NCBI GenBank assembly: GCA_031763025.1
Contig: JASSKH010000027.1
Span: 7,872,241 to 7,936,240, forward strand
DNA: 64,000 nucleotides
Direction of reading: 5' to 3'
DNA from: Macrocystis pyrifera
Lineage: Eukaryota; Sar; Phaeophyceae; Laminariales; Laminariaceae
A model generated the notes under the pieces. It did not search any database. It was not told the origin of the DNA and saw only the letters and a program-made list of their open reading frames with translations. Of this stretch, positions 11,215-25,800 are shown piece by piece. A program made the translations under genes and the position numbers. Positions within the stretch are counted from its first letter, which is position 1, and each line of letters begins with the position of its first letter.

Positions 11215-13263
11215 GGTCGGAGGAAATGCAGGCGGAGCAGATGGGGCAGGGGAGTCCGCACCAAGGGCGCCCACACAGCAGTAAGTACCGGGTAGAATGT
11301 ACCAGGAAGACAGCAAGGGCAAGCAATTTTTAGAAAAAGTTTTTGTTCAAGGTCGAGGTTCGAGAGACTCCTACGCGCCACAGCAGGCAGACGGCAGCAG
11401 CAGCAGAGCCTGTAAACCTCAGCTTCTGTTACGCACTCCTGCTGTGCAACTTTTCGTATGGAGCTCCAACACCCACAGATACCAGGTGTCATCTATATGT
11501 TGATGAGAGATGCTGCCTGCGGTTGAACACGGGGCTGTTCACATGGCCTTGTCGCGATCGTTTTTTTCAAATATGGTGCTTCGAAGCATACCGTACGAAT
11601 ATAGCACTATCACCCTAGGGTGATAAGATAACACACCCCCTCAAACGATTTTCAAAGCTGGGTTTTTCGACAACGGCGAGGGCGTATACGCCGAGCGGTG
11701 TATCTATGCAACGTTCTGCACGAAGTCTTTCCAAAGCCACCATTTTCGCTGTGTATGCCCCCCATGTTTTGGAGGAAACCGAGTCTGAAATTCGTTCCAG
11801 GGGATGTGTTATCTTGCGTGTTAAAGGGTACCTGGTACCTGGCATGTTTGGGCTGATCATTTATGGGAAGATAGGGACGGTAGCGGTTGTCGATACAGTC
11901 GATATTGCAGCTTGGCGCGTCACCTCATCCTACGACTTGTAGTGCCTATACGTGCTGTCCGTTGTGCTACTTACGCATTTGTACGAACACGCCGACAGGG
12001 CACCAGGTACTTATCGTCGCGCAATAATCATGGCTCCTACGCTCTTGGCTGTGTATTGCCGCAAGTATGTGTGATCTACAAGTACCCGTAAGCTAAATAC
12101 GTTGTACCACAGGTACTCTACATACCCGCGGTAAAAATATACTCGTACAGCTACCCAGACACCTGGTACGTGACAAAAAGTTTCACATTGTTCGACATCA
12201 GTAGATATTGCGGGCGTGCCCGGTGGCTTAGTAGGTGGTTCGCGTGCCTACTATAATCAATTTCGTGGGTTTTAAGTCTCACCGGGTGCATACTCGTAAG
12301 GACTTTTTCTTGCACAAGAAAATTATTAGGGGAAAGCGCGAAAGCGTGAGTTAGCTACTTCGATGCAAATCGGCGAGCAGTGGGAACGCTGAACCCTATG
12401 CGCGACAAAAACTGAAGGCACGTACCGGGGGGGAGAAAGGACGACAGCTGTGATCAAGGCTTGTCCAGAAGAAGACCGTAAAAAACCTCCTATAATATTA
12501 ATATTAATATTAATATGGTGTTTGCGAAGTTCAGATTATGGTTTGGTTTGGCGTATTTCTATTCTCCCGATCCCAAAAAATAATCAACTTCCCAAAATAA
12601 GGACCCAAAATCGGCCCATATGGGCCATAACTCCACAAATTTTTCGGGTTGGATTTGGCTTCTTGGGTTTTGATTACGATCGCAAAGTCATGCGGCCATA
12701 TGCGGCGGAGGGCTGGCTGGGTGCAGCTTCAACATCGTTGACGGTGCCGTGTGCGTTGTGGACTGCTGCTGACGTTGTTGCTCTGCTGTGCTGCTTGTTC
12801 TTGATACGGCAACAGAGTAGCGGTGTTCTGGGCTCTGGCCCGTGTTACCGCACCATACGCACACCCACAGCACCCCTACGCACTGCACAATGGGCTTCGG
12901 TCGCATCGATTGGCACTCTTCGCATGGCTGCCATAGAGCGCAGAGCAAACACACACGAAGCGAGCCACGCAGCAGCTGCAGCAGCGAGCAGCATCTCGGA
13001 CGAAGCAGTTGGTGTTCTATTTTTCGTACTTTCATTTCGTTGTTTGTCAGTTGCTGTATTCCTTCGGCCTAGAGTTTTATTTCCAGTTGAAAACCGAAAT
13101 GATCGTTTTGGGTTCTCGCAACCAGTTTCAAACCCGATTCTGTTTTGGTCTGGTGAATAGTCTGTGGTTCTCGATCCAACCATAATCGATTCTTTCGCAA
13201 ACTGGAAAGTGAAAGTGATGATTTGAAAACAAAAAAAAAGTGCATCTCAGTACTGGCGCTCAC
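11215..13263. other. Gene-poor stretch with a TAATAT run
   Basis: I find no gene. It contains a short AT-repeat (TAATAT units, about 12489-12515), several TACCTGGTA palindromes (for example 11829-11837), a tRNA-like relic near 12217, and a 236-codon open frame (12450-13160) that I rejected. If the exon at 13264-13317 belongs to the Lys-rich gene, this is intron. Confidence 0.4.
12217..12291 (+). tRNA. Possible tRNA-like relic (weak)
   Basis: TGGCTTAGTAGG fits a pol III box A. About 45 bp on, GTGGGTTTTAAGTCTCAC forms a T-arm-like hairpin. The ends TGCCCGG and CCGGGTG can pair over 7 bp with two G-U pairs. No anticodon stem forms and the T-loop is not TTCRA, so this is at most a decayed tRNA or a tRNA-derived SINE head. 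Confidence 0.2.
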
Positions 13264-13317
13264 CTTTGCTGCAGGCACCGACCGTTTCTTAGGCACGTAG
13301 TCATCACTGGGCATCAT
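13264..13317 (-). CDS. Possible exon, 18 residues, start of a Lys-rich nuclear protein
   Basis: The minus strand reads ATG-ATG-CCC then MMPSDDYVPKKRSVPAAK and a good GTGAGC donor. The Asp/Ser then Lys style matches the acidic exon at 10880-10757, so it may be an upstream or alternative first exon of that gene. It ends in phase 0 and cannot join that exon directly. An acceptor reading (CCCAG just inside) is also possible. Confidence 0.35.
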
Positions 13318-13849
13318 CAAACGAGGGAAAGAAACACGGTGCGAATAAAAGGGTTGGTGTCAATAGACGTAGTCAATGATCCACCCGACGATGCTGCACG
13401 CTCGCTCGTACCTGTCACAACTCGTATATACGAGTTTTACGAGGTTTGGGAATGAGTAAAACTAAAACTGCAAAACCGACCTGTAGTGATTGGCCTTGCC
13501 TAATTTTTTGTCACACCATGCCGATTGCAGCGGAGTCATAGACATCACGATGCCACCAAGAATATCCCGCTCACCTGTCGCTCATATTTTTTCCTTGGTG
13601 CGACGTGGATGTCCGCAATTCTCGGTTGTAGCATCAGGTAAAAAACGGCAGCAGCAGCAGCAGTACTTGGTTTTTCGTGCCTTGGAGCTCCATTCCAAAG
13701 AGGCGTTGCCCGAAACGGGCTCGCGGAATTCCGGTTCCGCCGCACTTTTCCACTGCCAGGCCCGGCCTGGTGTCGTGTCTGTGTTGTACGTCTGTACGAT
13801 ACGTCAAGCAGAGATGTATTGTTGCCTGAGTCGCGAGTTGCTCTGAACA

Positions 13850-16800
13850 ATGTTTCCACCCCCGTGGACATCGAGACATGAGGTGGGAGGTGGCTCCAAA
13901 GATATTCTCGCGCTCGCGAGGAAGTTCCAGGTAAGCTGGTAAAAGGTCATGCTATTCTTGTGCGGTGGGACGTTAGACCTTACATGTATGTGCAGCATGA
14001 TTCGCTGCGGCACCATACGTGTGCATATGTACTGAAAAACCTTCCTGGGACAAATGTGCCGAGTGCAACCCTGGCACCGCTCATGATTGCGCAACGCGCG
14101 TGTTGCGTCGCTATGTCATACTACGGCAGCACAGTATTAGTAGTACCCACTTGAGCTTTTACGTAGCCATTTTAGAATGATTGGTGCAAACGGCGCATAT
14201 AAGGTTCTACTGCTGTACGTACAGTATCGGTATAACACATCGTGTCGACAATACTTCCTAACTGCAATTGAAGGATCTGGAGAAACAACAATCCTCCGCC
14301 GGGCCTCGACTGTCTTCTCAGCCGGCCGCGTGACCAGCCGTACTCGCCTGCTTAAACAGCACTCACGCCGATGCTTTCGGCGAAAACGGATGGGGCGAGT
14401 CTCCGCCGAATATCAATTCAACATTACAACAAGGGATCGAGAACACGACACTTCGCCCCTACATACCGAGGTTGGGCAGTCCATAGTTGATACTCATGGT
14501 CTTGGGGGCGTCTCTTCTGAAGCCTGTACTATGATTACTCCACTGGAATGCTCTTCGCTGGGAGCACCGCCCACGCCATCCTTGTACTTCGATCAAACAG
14601 CACGGGATAGCCGTCTCTCCCATCCGAAACACGTACCGAAGTGCGGTGTATCGGCCAACGGGGTCAGGAAACTTTTTGGGCAGACAGCTCTTCTTCCACT
14701 GCATTCAAGAGCGAGGGCGCGCGCAAGGGCGGAGGCAACGTTGTCGGCGATGTCAGGAATCCAGCGCACCGAAAGTTACGCCCGAAGGGGTAAGCGGTCG
14801 CCAAATGACGATTCGAGAAGTCGCTTGTCTGGACTACGCAGAACAGCCTCAGATGGGTTAGCTGACGTACGGCGGACAGCATGGGATGAAGAGCAGGAGA
14901 ACGGGTCTATCCTCGAGTACGCCCGCAGTATTTTGAACGCCAGGTGATCACTGCATGTCAAAAATGGAGGTTTGGGTGTACGATTGCCCTGTAAGCGGCA
15001 TGTGAGGATATCAAGGTACAGTATCACATCTGGGGTGCCGTGGTGAATCATGCATCAACAAAAATATACGAAATGATGGGTTGCGCTACTATTAATAGTG
15101 CAGTAGTCTCAGCTCTGATGCACTCCTGCTATAAGGAAGTACTGCGGTATGCCACGGGAAATTCCAAACAAGCTTATATATAAAAGCGTCACGAGATTGC
15201 GGCAACATTCTATTTCCACAACGGATTTCCGGTTGACCCATCGCAGTACTAACACACGTCAGAATTCCGTGAGTCCTCCTCATGAATGTCCACGCCGGCG
15301 ATAAACTTTCTCCGCACCGTCCTGTAAATAGGCGTCGTCAGGGCGATCCTGCACAGCCTCTGACCCCACAATCCAGATCCGACGAAGGATCGTCTAGGGG
15401 GCGAACGCTGTCCGAAGACTCTATAAGCACTCAAGCGCTTGTGTATGGCAATAGATGGCGAGGACAGCCTCCTGCCGAAGCATCTTCTGGGTGGGTTCCT
15501 ACGGGCTGTACCTGGTAATATATTATCGCCTGTCATATACATGCCCACCACCTCCACCAATCGTACTTGTTAAATTTGTGACGCGTATCAGGCTCGAACT
15601 CTTTTTCGGCGAAGAGGCAAAATAATAGCCCATTCAGCCCGGTTGGAGGGTCGCAGGTATACCGCTGTAAAGCATTCGTTAGACAGAGTGTGACGGGACG
15701 TGCATTCCCTGTGTGCTTGTTGTACTGATAGATGATTAACTTCCGCGCGTAGTGACTACGTTCTGTTAATCTCAAATATATGGTGCGCACGCGTGGGTGG
15801 GTGATACACGTTGTATTTGTTTGCGCAGCAGGCCCCCCTCTGAAGGCCGGAACGAGGCACCCAGCGGCTATGAGGAAGCGAGGAAAGCGTTTTTTGACAA
15901 GTTCCGAGAGGTGGCAAACAAGAAGCAATCCGACCCCGACGAAAATGTCTCCAGCATACAAGAGGTGTGCGAAGTGCTGGCAAAGTTTGAATAGGTCTGT
16001 AGAAAACCTGCAGGCGCGAAATACCTTTCTACAGGATGTGCTGGCAGAAAAATATTTTCGATGAAAAAAAACCATTCTGAAAAAGCGAGTGAAACAAGGC
16101 GCAAGTGAAAACCCTGGGCACACCCAAAATCTATCCAGCAAGGCGTGCGTATTGGAGCCTCAAGGTCGAAACTGAATGTCCATCTGACCTCGGAGTAAGT
16201 GCGACTGAAGGGGCGAACATTTGCACCCACGAGGCACTTGTGACTCTAACAGCAATATGGTAGCCGCCGTGGAGATATTGTAGATGTTGCACGTACTGTC
16301 CGCGGGCACATGAACCTATTTGCCTATGAACGCGGGACGGAATGCAATGTATGTTGTTTGCAGGAGAGTGTGCGAGCCATCACTTGGCGACCGATGCTAG
16401 ATGACGATGCCGATGCCGACACTCCAACGGACCCTGTGGAAGAGGCAACGTCGAAATTCTTGAGGCAACTGGACGATCACGGCCGGGCGCCATGGCCGGC
16501 CCTCTTGAAACTGAGTAGGGAAACCCGGGCTCTAGAGGTTTGACATGTTTTCTGTGCGTCTGCGGGATCACAGCCGATGTCTGAACATCTTTATCAATCA
16601 GCGGCATATTGTTTCCCGGGATTTTGATATAGATGTGTCGAACTACGGATGGCGATCTATTCCTCTTGGGAAGCTCTCATATCGCTACCTAGCTAGTCTA
16701 GTCTAATGTTGATGCCGTCCTGGTGGAGCAGTCTTGCGCTTTTTCAAAAGCCAACGTTGGCCATCGATCTACTTCGAGTTATTTTTCTATACCGTATTGA

Positions 16801-19800
16801 TTTGTTTGCTAGGGCACACAATATCGGCAATAATTTTGCTTGTACCGTACAGGTGGGAGGCATGGGACTCGGAGACGATCTCATGAGCGCTTTGGCAATG
16901 GTGATGCCGATATTAAGGAGCGTGGAACGATTGGTTGCTTTCGACAATCGAATGACCGACTTCTCCCTTTTCCGAGTCGTTCTGGCTGTGCAAGGCATGC
17001 CTTCTCTCACTCATTTAGGTAAAGGCCAACCGCCCCACTCGCGGTCTGCTGGGGGCCACCATCACAGGGGTTTATATTCATACTGTTGGTGTCTGGGCCG
17101 GCTTTGTCTGTTGTCTTTCGTCACAAATCGATCATAGCGCTGGACATCACGCAGAACAGAGATAAAGGATTACCACGAGCAGCATACGAGATCTGTATTC
17201 TCCCGTTGGGGACGAAGGATGAAACGCTTGGCGCTCACGATTTAGGTCTGAGACGAAGCGCCTCACATGCACTTCAACGCTGAGGATACCGTTTGATGTT
17301 TCGTATGTCCAGATTTAAGCGAAAATAAGATCGGGGCCTTGGCAGCTCATGAGCTGCGCGAGTACATGCGCAGCAACCGGTGTAAGCTGAGGTCGCTAGC
17401 TATTCGCAAGGCGGACATTGACGACGACGAATGCAGGTACTTGCTGCGATACACTCGAAACGGACACCATTATACTCGATAAATCCCACGATCGCAAGGG
17501 GCTTTTCTAGCCTCGCATATCGTGCTATGTTTTTAAACAACGCAACGTTCACAGACTTAATATCGATTTCTGGAGGTAACTGGAGGAGTCAACGTCCGTC
17601 GCTCGGCGTTATCGTACCTATCCCGTTTGACCAGAGAATTCATGGCGGCCTTGGAAGTCAACGTCTCCCTGCTAGAAGTGGATCTTACCGGGAATCTTAT
17701 CGGCATGGCAGAGACAATAAAGGTCGAACAACTGGCGCATCGTTCGGTACAGGGCATGTATAAGACTGTGTGATCTTCGTTTGACTGTTGTCGTAGTGTG
17801 ACACTGCTATTTTGGACAGGAAGCATTAGTGCCGTGGCGCAATGCAATCACTACTGCTCTATAGCAGTGCGGTTTTTACTCGAATGTTGCTCGTGTCACG
17901 GATAAAGCCACCCCCGTGTGAATTCCATCCACACGGCCCAGGTTGTTTGTTTTACAAGCGGTTACATCAAAGCAGTGAGATAATTTCGTCCGCTTAATAC
18001 AGTAGTAGAAATGACGAGGCCACTCGATACACACCATAAAGTCGTTTACAATTCGACCCACCCTTGGACGGTCTAGGTATGTTCTACTGCAGTACTCCTA
18101 GAACATACCGAACCTAGCTCACTTGTTCGATCGCTTGTGCTGTATACCGACAGTAGATTGGTGATGATATCGATGTTATCAATTACCCCTCCTTATTCTA
18201 TTCAGGTGACCGGTGCCGATTCAATCGCTGCCATGCTGTCAGTCAACTGTACCCTCACGAGCCTGAACTTGGGGTGGAACTCAATCCGTATGGCTTCAGC
18301 AGTGACCGTTGCGGAGTCCTTACGGAACAACCACACCCTTCGATCGCTGGGCCTAGCCTACAACTCCTTCTCCGATTTCGCAAGCCAGGTGACATTCCGT
18401 GGTTCGTACGCTGGCGTGGTATTTTTGCTGGGAAGTGAAAGGCCAAACTGCGATAAGGCAGTTCCTTACTACCACGCACGCTATCTGTTGAAGTATAGCA
18501 CTCCACACGCCTTGGCCACGCATCATTCACGTACCCCTATTGCATCTAACCAACGCCTATGTTGCATGCAGGCATTCTATATTGTCGCGCTTCTTACTGT
18601 GACGCCGCGTGTCGTTTTTCGCCCGCAGACATTGGCGGTTGCGCTCTCCCAAAACGACACACTGACGAGTCTGGACCTGTCCTACAATTCGGTTTCCCCG
18701 GCAGCTGCGATAGTGCTGGCCTTCGCCCTGAAGGTGTGGTATGCACGCTTACATCGCCGCAACATCATCCTTGAGCATCCATTCCTGCATTGACGAGAGC
18801 CATTATATATAGGTAGTACATCATCATTGAGCATCCATTCCTGCATTGACGAGAGCCATTATATGTAGACAGTATACGCAAATGCGTCCTCGTTGAGCTC
18901 TCTAGCGTGTGTCGGTCACTTCGACAGCAACAGCCCGGGGCGGAGCACTTTGGCTAACAGGAGAGTGTGGACCGCCTGATTCTGATGAATCGGCCTTAAG
19001 TACCGAATGGATGACTAGGGTTGCGGGTATTATATCGCCGGAACAGTGCTGCAACGTCAGCACGGTTGAATTCACTTTCGAACGTCTATCGTAGAATCGC
19101 AACAAACACACGCCGGCTTCTACCCCGTTGTACGAGGCGTTAGGTGAACACGACAATAAAATTTGTGGAGCTGGAAGGGAATCGCATCGGGCGCAACGGG
19201 GGCGAGGTGGGTGGTGCGGAAGTATCGCAACGCCCGGTCACTTGGTTGAAGATCAGTTCCATATATGAAGGCTTGTTTGTGTGCGGTCTTGAATGTTTGG
19301 CCGTCTGTTATTGTATGCCTTGGTCGCTGCCTCATAGCACGGGCGCGTTGTTCGCAAGGCGACACCGTTGCCCACATTTTTGTTTCGCCGAACGTGCCTT
19401 TTGTGTCTGGAGTAAACGGTTCCGTCTGACCTGTACTGCGTTTCATTTTACCCCCCCGCTGACCACAGGCGTTGGTGATGGCGATGCGGACGTCCACTCG
19501 ACGCGATGGGAATCTTATCGTGAGCGTGAAGAACTGTGATACTTCCTACAACGACGAGACGCTGATCAACGTCGCCAATGCCACGGGGGAGTACACCCTA
19601 GACCTCCAGGTATCGTCACGGAACATCACCGAAGTCATGGCTTCCGTTGCGTCTGCCATGCTCCGTACACGAGCATGTCTCGAACGCTGAAGTGAAATTT
19701 ATCCGTCGCGTTCCCGTAACACTTTTCTACGGAATATTGCCGGTAAGCACCTTGAGTTATTCTCTAGGCTCGACCGACATTTTTGTCAACGCCCGGACGT

Positions 19801-22800
19801 CACCAGTCGATAAGTACCCTGCTGCCAAAATTTTGAGTGGACGCGATAGGACACAGACTATGTTTGCGATCCGTCAGGGAAAAGTCACATTCACGTAGCG
19901 AGAATAACAACACTCTTTTACCTCTCTTGCTTCCACCGATATGTGGCAATGACCTGGTCTTCCTGGCAACTCTCAACGTGAAGACACCATACCAGAAGAT
20001 CGTGGCAGCGGAGCTACTAATCTTGGCCAACCGCAAGCCGACGGCGCATTTTTTAAGCCTCAAGCACGTCACGGGCAGAAAGGTTACCAACATCAAACTT
20101 CGCAGGTTTGTTTTGATCTCTCGAAATGTGACTCACCGCTTGAAAATATGATATGCCTGTTAATTGGATTTACAGCATAGTTCGGGTTGGACTACCGTTC
20201 GAAGGGGGAGATGAGCCTCCGTTTTTTTACAGAACGTTCGACTTGTGGAACGGAAGGTAGATTTTTCGTCCGGCGGATTCCGTGTGAAATTATCATCAAA
20301 ACAAAAAAAGGGTGGTGAAAAGCTGAAAGTGTTCTTCCTTTTCGTTTCCGCAGAGAGAAAAAAAGCCATGGAAACCCGCGATCCTGGGGCAGCTGCTTCT
20401 AGACGAATTAAGAAATGGTTGTCATCAGGGGGGAGGGTTGAAATGGGCCATTTCACGGAATTTGCGAGGGCAATGGAACTCAAACCCGAGCCGGCCGTGG
20501 CAAGCAAGCTGGCGCAGATTTGGAATGAGGTGGGTGTAACACAAGGAATATTTTACGTTCACAGTGGTCGCCGTTGTAGCACTGATGAAAATTGAGATGG
20601 ACGCCTGCCTGCGCGAGTGCGTCCAACTAGATGGTCGAGGAAGTGGCAGCAAAGAACTTGACGGGGCTAGTGTGTTGAACCCGAGATCAGAGGACGCACA
20701 GAAGACCGTGTCCGGTCGCGACGTTGAAGTTCGCGTGGGCGTCCGTTTTATGTACTGTAATTAGAACTGTCTCGTCAACCGTGTGCAAACGATGCAGTGA
20801 GACGAGATCGGCAAGGTTTGGTTGGAAAGCGTAACGTCAAGTTCCACTCGGCAACGATAGTTTCAGTACTATAGGCCTCTGAAACAGGAACACCACGCGT
20901 CCTTACGTAGTTCACAATGTCCAAGCGTGGTTCGAATATCTCCAGCAGGTTTTGGCCGCAAAGGCAATGAAGGCAGCTAGCGCTGGAGATACATACGGTG
21001 GCGACATAGTGGCCCGCAGCTTCTTCGAGTCTGTTTTCCTTTTCGCCGATAAAGACAACAAGGGCAAGCTAGTCGTCAACGATTTGAAGATATTGTTCCA
21101 GGTACGATCTATTAATAGTAGCGGGTGCCATACTGAGAGGTCCCGCGACGACCGAAAGCAAACAATCGGTTTGCCCGCCGCCACCTTGAGTCCGCCTTGG
21201 TTAGCTGCTTGGTGGTGTCGTTATGTCCTCGAAGATGGCGCGCTTTGTGTGTTGTTAACCTTGTTACCCCCCTTCAAATTTGGCATATACACACTCGAAA
21301 AAAACTTGCATTGCACGCGTGAAAAATTATTGAAGCGTACAAGAGATACCTAAGGTTTTTGTGCACGTTGACTATGCCTTGAAATAACGGTGTGGCGTGT
21401 TACGCTTCGTGGCCATCGTTTTTCACCGTGCTACGTCTTGCTTCAGCGCTGTATCGTTGTAGTACGTGTGACGAGGAGGAGCGATATCGATCATCCGTGT
21501 CGTCATTTCAAACAAACAAACGGCACCGCCCTATCCGCTCGCTCCTACGCTGCAGACGTTGAATCTACCGTACGGCAACGCACGGATACGACACGTCATG
21601 ACCAAGTACGACACAGATCACTCCGGCTCTGTCGACCTGGAAGAGTTTACGCACTACATGACGGTGGGAGCTATATACTTACCGCCGTTGTTCTATGCTC
21701 CCGACCAGTTACTTGCCCGTACTTCGATTTCATGCCCCGGTAGTGTTTCTGCGCTTCGTCTAGACTAGAAAAATGATGACTTCTGTAGCACATTCTGCGC
21801 GCTTTAAACCCGTGAGGGTTCTATCCCCTAAAGTGGGAGAACCGTCTGCTGCAGTTGATGTGCTCCAGCAACCTCCAGCCGGAAGCTGTTAGTTCGATGG
21901 GTTATTGTTTTTAGGTGCCCGGTACTTTGGCCTTCGGCCGTAAGGCACTACCTTGCACGTGCCTCACGGTATTTCCGCCATAGCGCCTCGTTCTGCCGAA
22001 AGCATGCCAGTCCATGACCGCTAGTGTTGTGTGCTGCGTTCTAACTAGGGCACCGTCTTCGTGACCTCTCGGTAGTTTCACGAAAAGCGAACCTCTGCCC
22101 CCGTCGACCCGTGAATGGTGCAGCCGATACAGCCGTCTCTGTCGCCTTTCTCCTGTTGCGCATTGCACATGCAGGCAACCCACATGAAGCAGCAGTGTAT
22201 TGAGCACGGCGTCTTGTGCACAGATGACAAAAAGGAATGGCGTGTGCCTGACAGTGGAATCCTCCTGGTGCATTTTGTCGAGGAGCCGAACGCCGACCGA
22301 ACTCTTGGAGAGGTATTCAATTACGCCTGCCGATCAACATTCACCAAATGGGTGGTGGATCTACTAACATGTTGAATCAGACTTACTCTTGATTATATGG
22401 TGTTTTATTCTCAATCAAACCGCGCGAAAGAAGGCTTTGGGGTCAGACGGGCTCCTATGCACTTCATCGGTCGGGGGTCATGCTACCGAACATATGCATA
22501 TACCAGAAGCATTCGTAGGTAACCCTAGCAACTCGGGAGACGGGGCTATCCGGCAGCATCTTGGTTATATTTAGTAGATAGTTCGCGGCATTGGCACAGG
22601 GACTCTGCGGTTTTCCGAGCGGATAAGGTTGCCTAAGGATAGCACCATTACCCTCTCGGTGGGCCACTTACGCTGCATGGCAGACGCCCACGGCATACTC
22701 TTGTTGATGCATGCAGACTGCTTTCTGTATGTTTTTTTCTCTCTCTCGGTGCAGATGAGCACAGACTGTGGGGTGGAAGGCCTCATCATCAATATGCGAC

Positions 22801-25800
22801 ACTCGCCGAGTGACGACAGCCGGAAACGTCTGTTTGAGCTGGCCACAACCAACAGCAGGACGTACTTCACGGCGTCTCAGGCGCGTGTGTACCCTACTGT
22901 GGTTTTTACAGTTCAACTCCAAGCTAGCGGTATACGTGTTTTGGTTTATCTTCAAACGATTTTTAAGTGCACAGATATCCAGACGGCGCTTCCGGTCGCG
23001 CACAGACATAATTTCCAACGCCTCTCATTTTGCGTGCATTGTGCGCATAAATCGGTCGGCAGATCGAGTTATCGTGTTTGGATGGCCTGCGGTCAAACGC
23101 CGCAGTTAATGTCAGCCATCAGTTTTAGAATGGACGATGAGCATTTCTGAACTTTCCATTAATTTCATCGACAGGCACAAGGGCTGCTGGAGGCCATTTC
23201 CAGCAACTACCACCTTATTGACGCCGTGGCAACCCTGATGCCGCAACTAGCCTCCACTCAAGAATGCACCGCTTTCATCGGTGAGTTCAGACCTTTGCGT
23301 TCAGTTGTCCCCGCTTGGTGTGGTGTCACACGTAATTTTTGAGTCGACCCGAGGGGGTGGCTCACACGAGTAACACTTCTTCCCCCCAGGCTGGTTCAAA
23401 TAGGGTAACTTCTTCTCTCGGAATTCCCTACGTGGAGCTTTAGTTCCCATGCTATTGGATGATATGTGTCGTGCCGACGTTTTATGGCACTCGTGGAATG
23501 ACTTTCCTCAGATTCCAACCTGGACCATGGGGCCAAGGTGAAGCTGCGGTTCATGGTCGGCGGGGCGTGGGGAGCTATGATGGGCATGCCTTCAGCGCAC
23601 TACGCTCTTGACATGCAAAGCTCGAGGGATCGGCTGACAGCCTCGAAGGTGGAGCGTTCGAGATAAAAGAGACAGTAGGCACACTTTAGAATACGTTCCA
23701 AGCACACTTTGTCTTTCTCATTTGAGCCATGGTGGTCGGAGTTCCGATCGCACTTCTTGTATTTTCCCCATTGCGTTGACGTTCTGCTGTTGTATCGCAT
23801 GCACAGCAAGCGTATCCCTATGTAGGAAGATTTTGACTACGTTTGAGTATTCAACGCAAGTAACGAGTTGTGCGGACAAGCGAATCGGCAAGACAGAGAC
23901 GGTCCGCCGGTAGCAGACTCGTCGTCTTTGGGATTTGCGGCGTCACGACCAACCACGAGAGCTTCCAACCATTAATAGTACACTAACTCTACTCCTCGTG
24001 CTTTGCCGATTTTTTCGTGAAAAGATGGCGGCTGTGGCGAACCATGAGCGACAATACAACCAGTTCGATGCACGCGTCGATACGTCCCAGAACGGCAACT
24101 GGTATAATTTCAGAAACGCAGAATACAAGCGGGAGGTGAGATTGAATACCGGACGGCGTATCTGCTGCGTAAGACATACATACCGTTGACAGGGGCTTTT
24201 CACGACAAACGGAAGTACAAGCATCCCCCACCTCATTACTACTGTAGACACCTCTCCAAGGGTTGGAGTGGACCAGGGACAACTACTCATCGATTGACTT
24301 TTATGTGCAAGTTGGCACCATGCAGTGGTTTTCGTTGAGGCCAGCGAAGGAAGCATACCCTTTGCACGTGCGCAGGGTCGTCGTACGTATATAGCAGCGA
24401 TGACGTTCGGACGATGCCGAAAGGAACTCAATGGTCACGCTACAAATAAGGAACGTGTCGCTCAGGCATGATCTGAAAGCATACCCCTTCCCCCCCCCCC
24501 CCCGTAACGTTCGTTCAACAGCCGGTGATCCTTACGTCCGATTGGTTCGTAGATCTACCAAAGTACGGCGTTCTTCGGTTTGACTACGTGTCGACATCAA
24601 GACCTGACCACCATCAGACGCCGTTGCCGGAGAGGAGATTTCAGGTGCAAGTGCTGCCCGATTCCGTCTCTCGCGGTCTCCTATTTGCGTGCATCCTACT
24701 GTGTGTAATGTAGGATGCTGTGGAAGCCATGCCATGTCGCCACCGTGAGCCTTGGCCATCGCGACCTCTAGAAAACACTCTTCTGTTGCGAGGACACACA
24801 TTGGGAATGAGAAGGAACGTTTAGAGTAGTGAATCATCTCGAATAGTTAGGTGACTCCGTGAACGCGTGCTTGGGGGGCATTTTCGACGCTAGAACGCCG
24901 TTTCGTAGCCCTCCTGTACTCGTATGTTGCAAAGTCTGCCTTGCCAATGCGCACAGCAAAGCTCGCCTCACACGTGCTGCAACAGGGGTACTGTACGTTT
25001 TCTTGGCCAAAACATATCTACCTGACGGAGTTCCTTCAGGGCACTGACAACAATACCCGATATCGTTGATCCCATTTTTGTTTTTACAATATAATGCGAA
25101 CAATACCCGCGATACGCCGAGGTTTACGTAGCGTCTACCAGTACTTTTTTTCTCAAAATCAGTTTTTTTGGGAGATGTAAAGCTATAGTATAATCAAGTC
25201 AAGAGCTTCAGAAAAAATAGGTGCTACCCATACCACACGTCGCCTAGTAGCTGAAATGGATCGGGATACCGAACAAGAGCCGAATTATATGCTTGAAATG
25301 CTGGCAAGATATCACAATATCACTAACATAACACCTCCCCCCTCTGTTTCCGCACCATAGCGGATGCTGGCGAGACTGGGGTTGTCAACACCTATCACGG
25401 CTACGACCCCAATTGATGAGGAGATAATTACCGCAGACGCCTTGTTCGAGGCGTGCACCTCCCACTGGCGGAAAATGGCGTCATCTAGCCCTTTGTTCAA
25501 GATTGATATGCGGGAATATTTCCGAAGGTTTGAACCAGAGCTTTCGACACCATTGGCAATCAGCACTAAACTTGCTTGTGTATGGTGCCCCTTTACGGCG
25601 TGGTTTCGGATGGCGAGCCGTAGCCTCCTTGAAATCGATTTGCTCTTTGCCGATATGGTATACAGAAGGCGCAATCACAACCCGTCAGCTCTGGCTTGCA
25701 CGAAGTCTTGGTTAACGCGACTGCTCTCGTTCCTCGCATCGTTTCCTTCTTCGCCGCATGAACCTACCGACACCCCTGTCCACCATAGTGCATCTGCCCT

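Noticed and set aside
12450..13160. A 236-codon plus-strand open frame
   Set aside because: Composition follows the local simple repeats (Ile/Leu from TAATAT, Ala from GCA runs), there is no domain, and it overlaps no splice signals. Chance is more likely.
14177..14947. A 256-codon open frame as a single-exon gene
   Set aside because: Only the last part (from 14765) joins in phase with neighbouring exons of the LRR/EF-hand gene. The rest has no protein-like features.
17126..17166. An LRR-like exon reading IIALDITQN
   Set aside because: The exon at 17313 completes the Asp codon left by exon 6 and restores the LRR exactly, so including this piece would break frame and repeat spacing.
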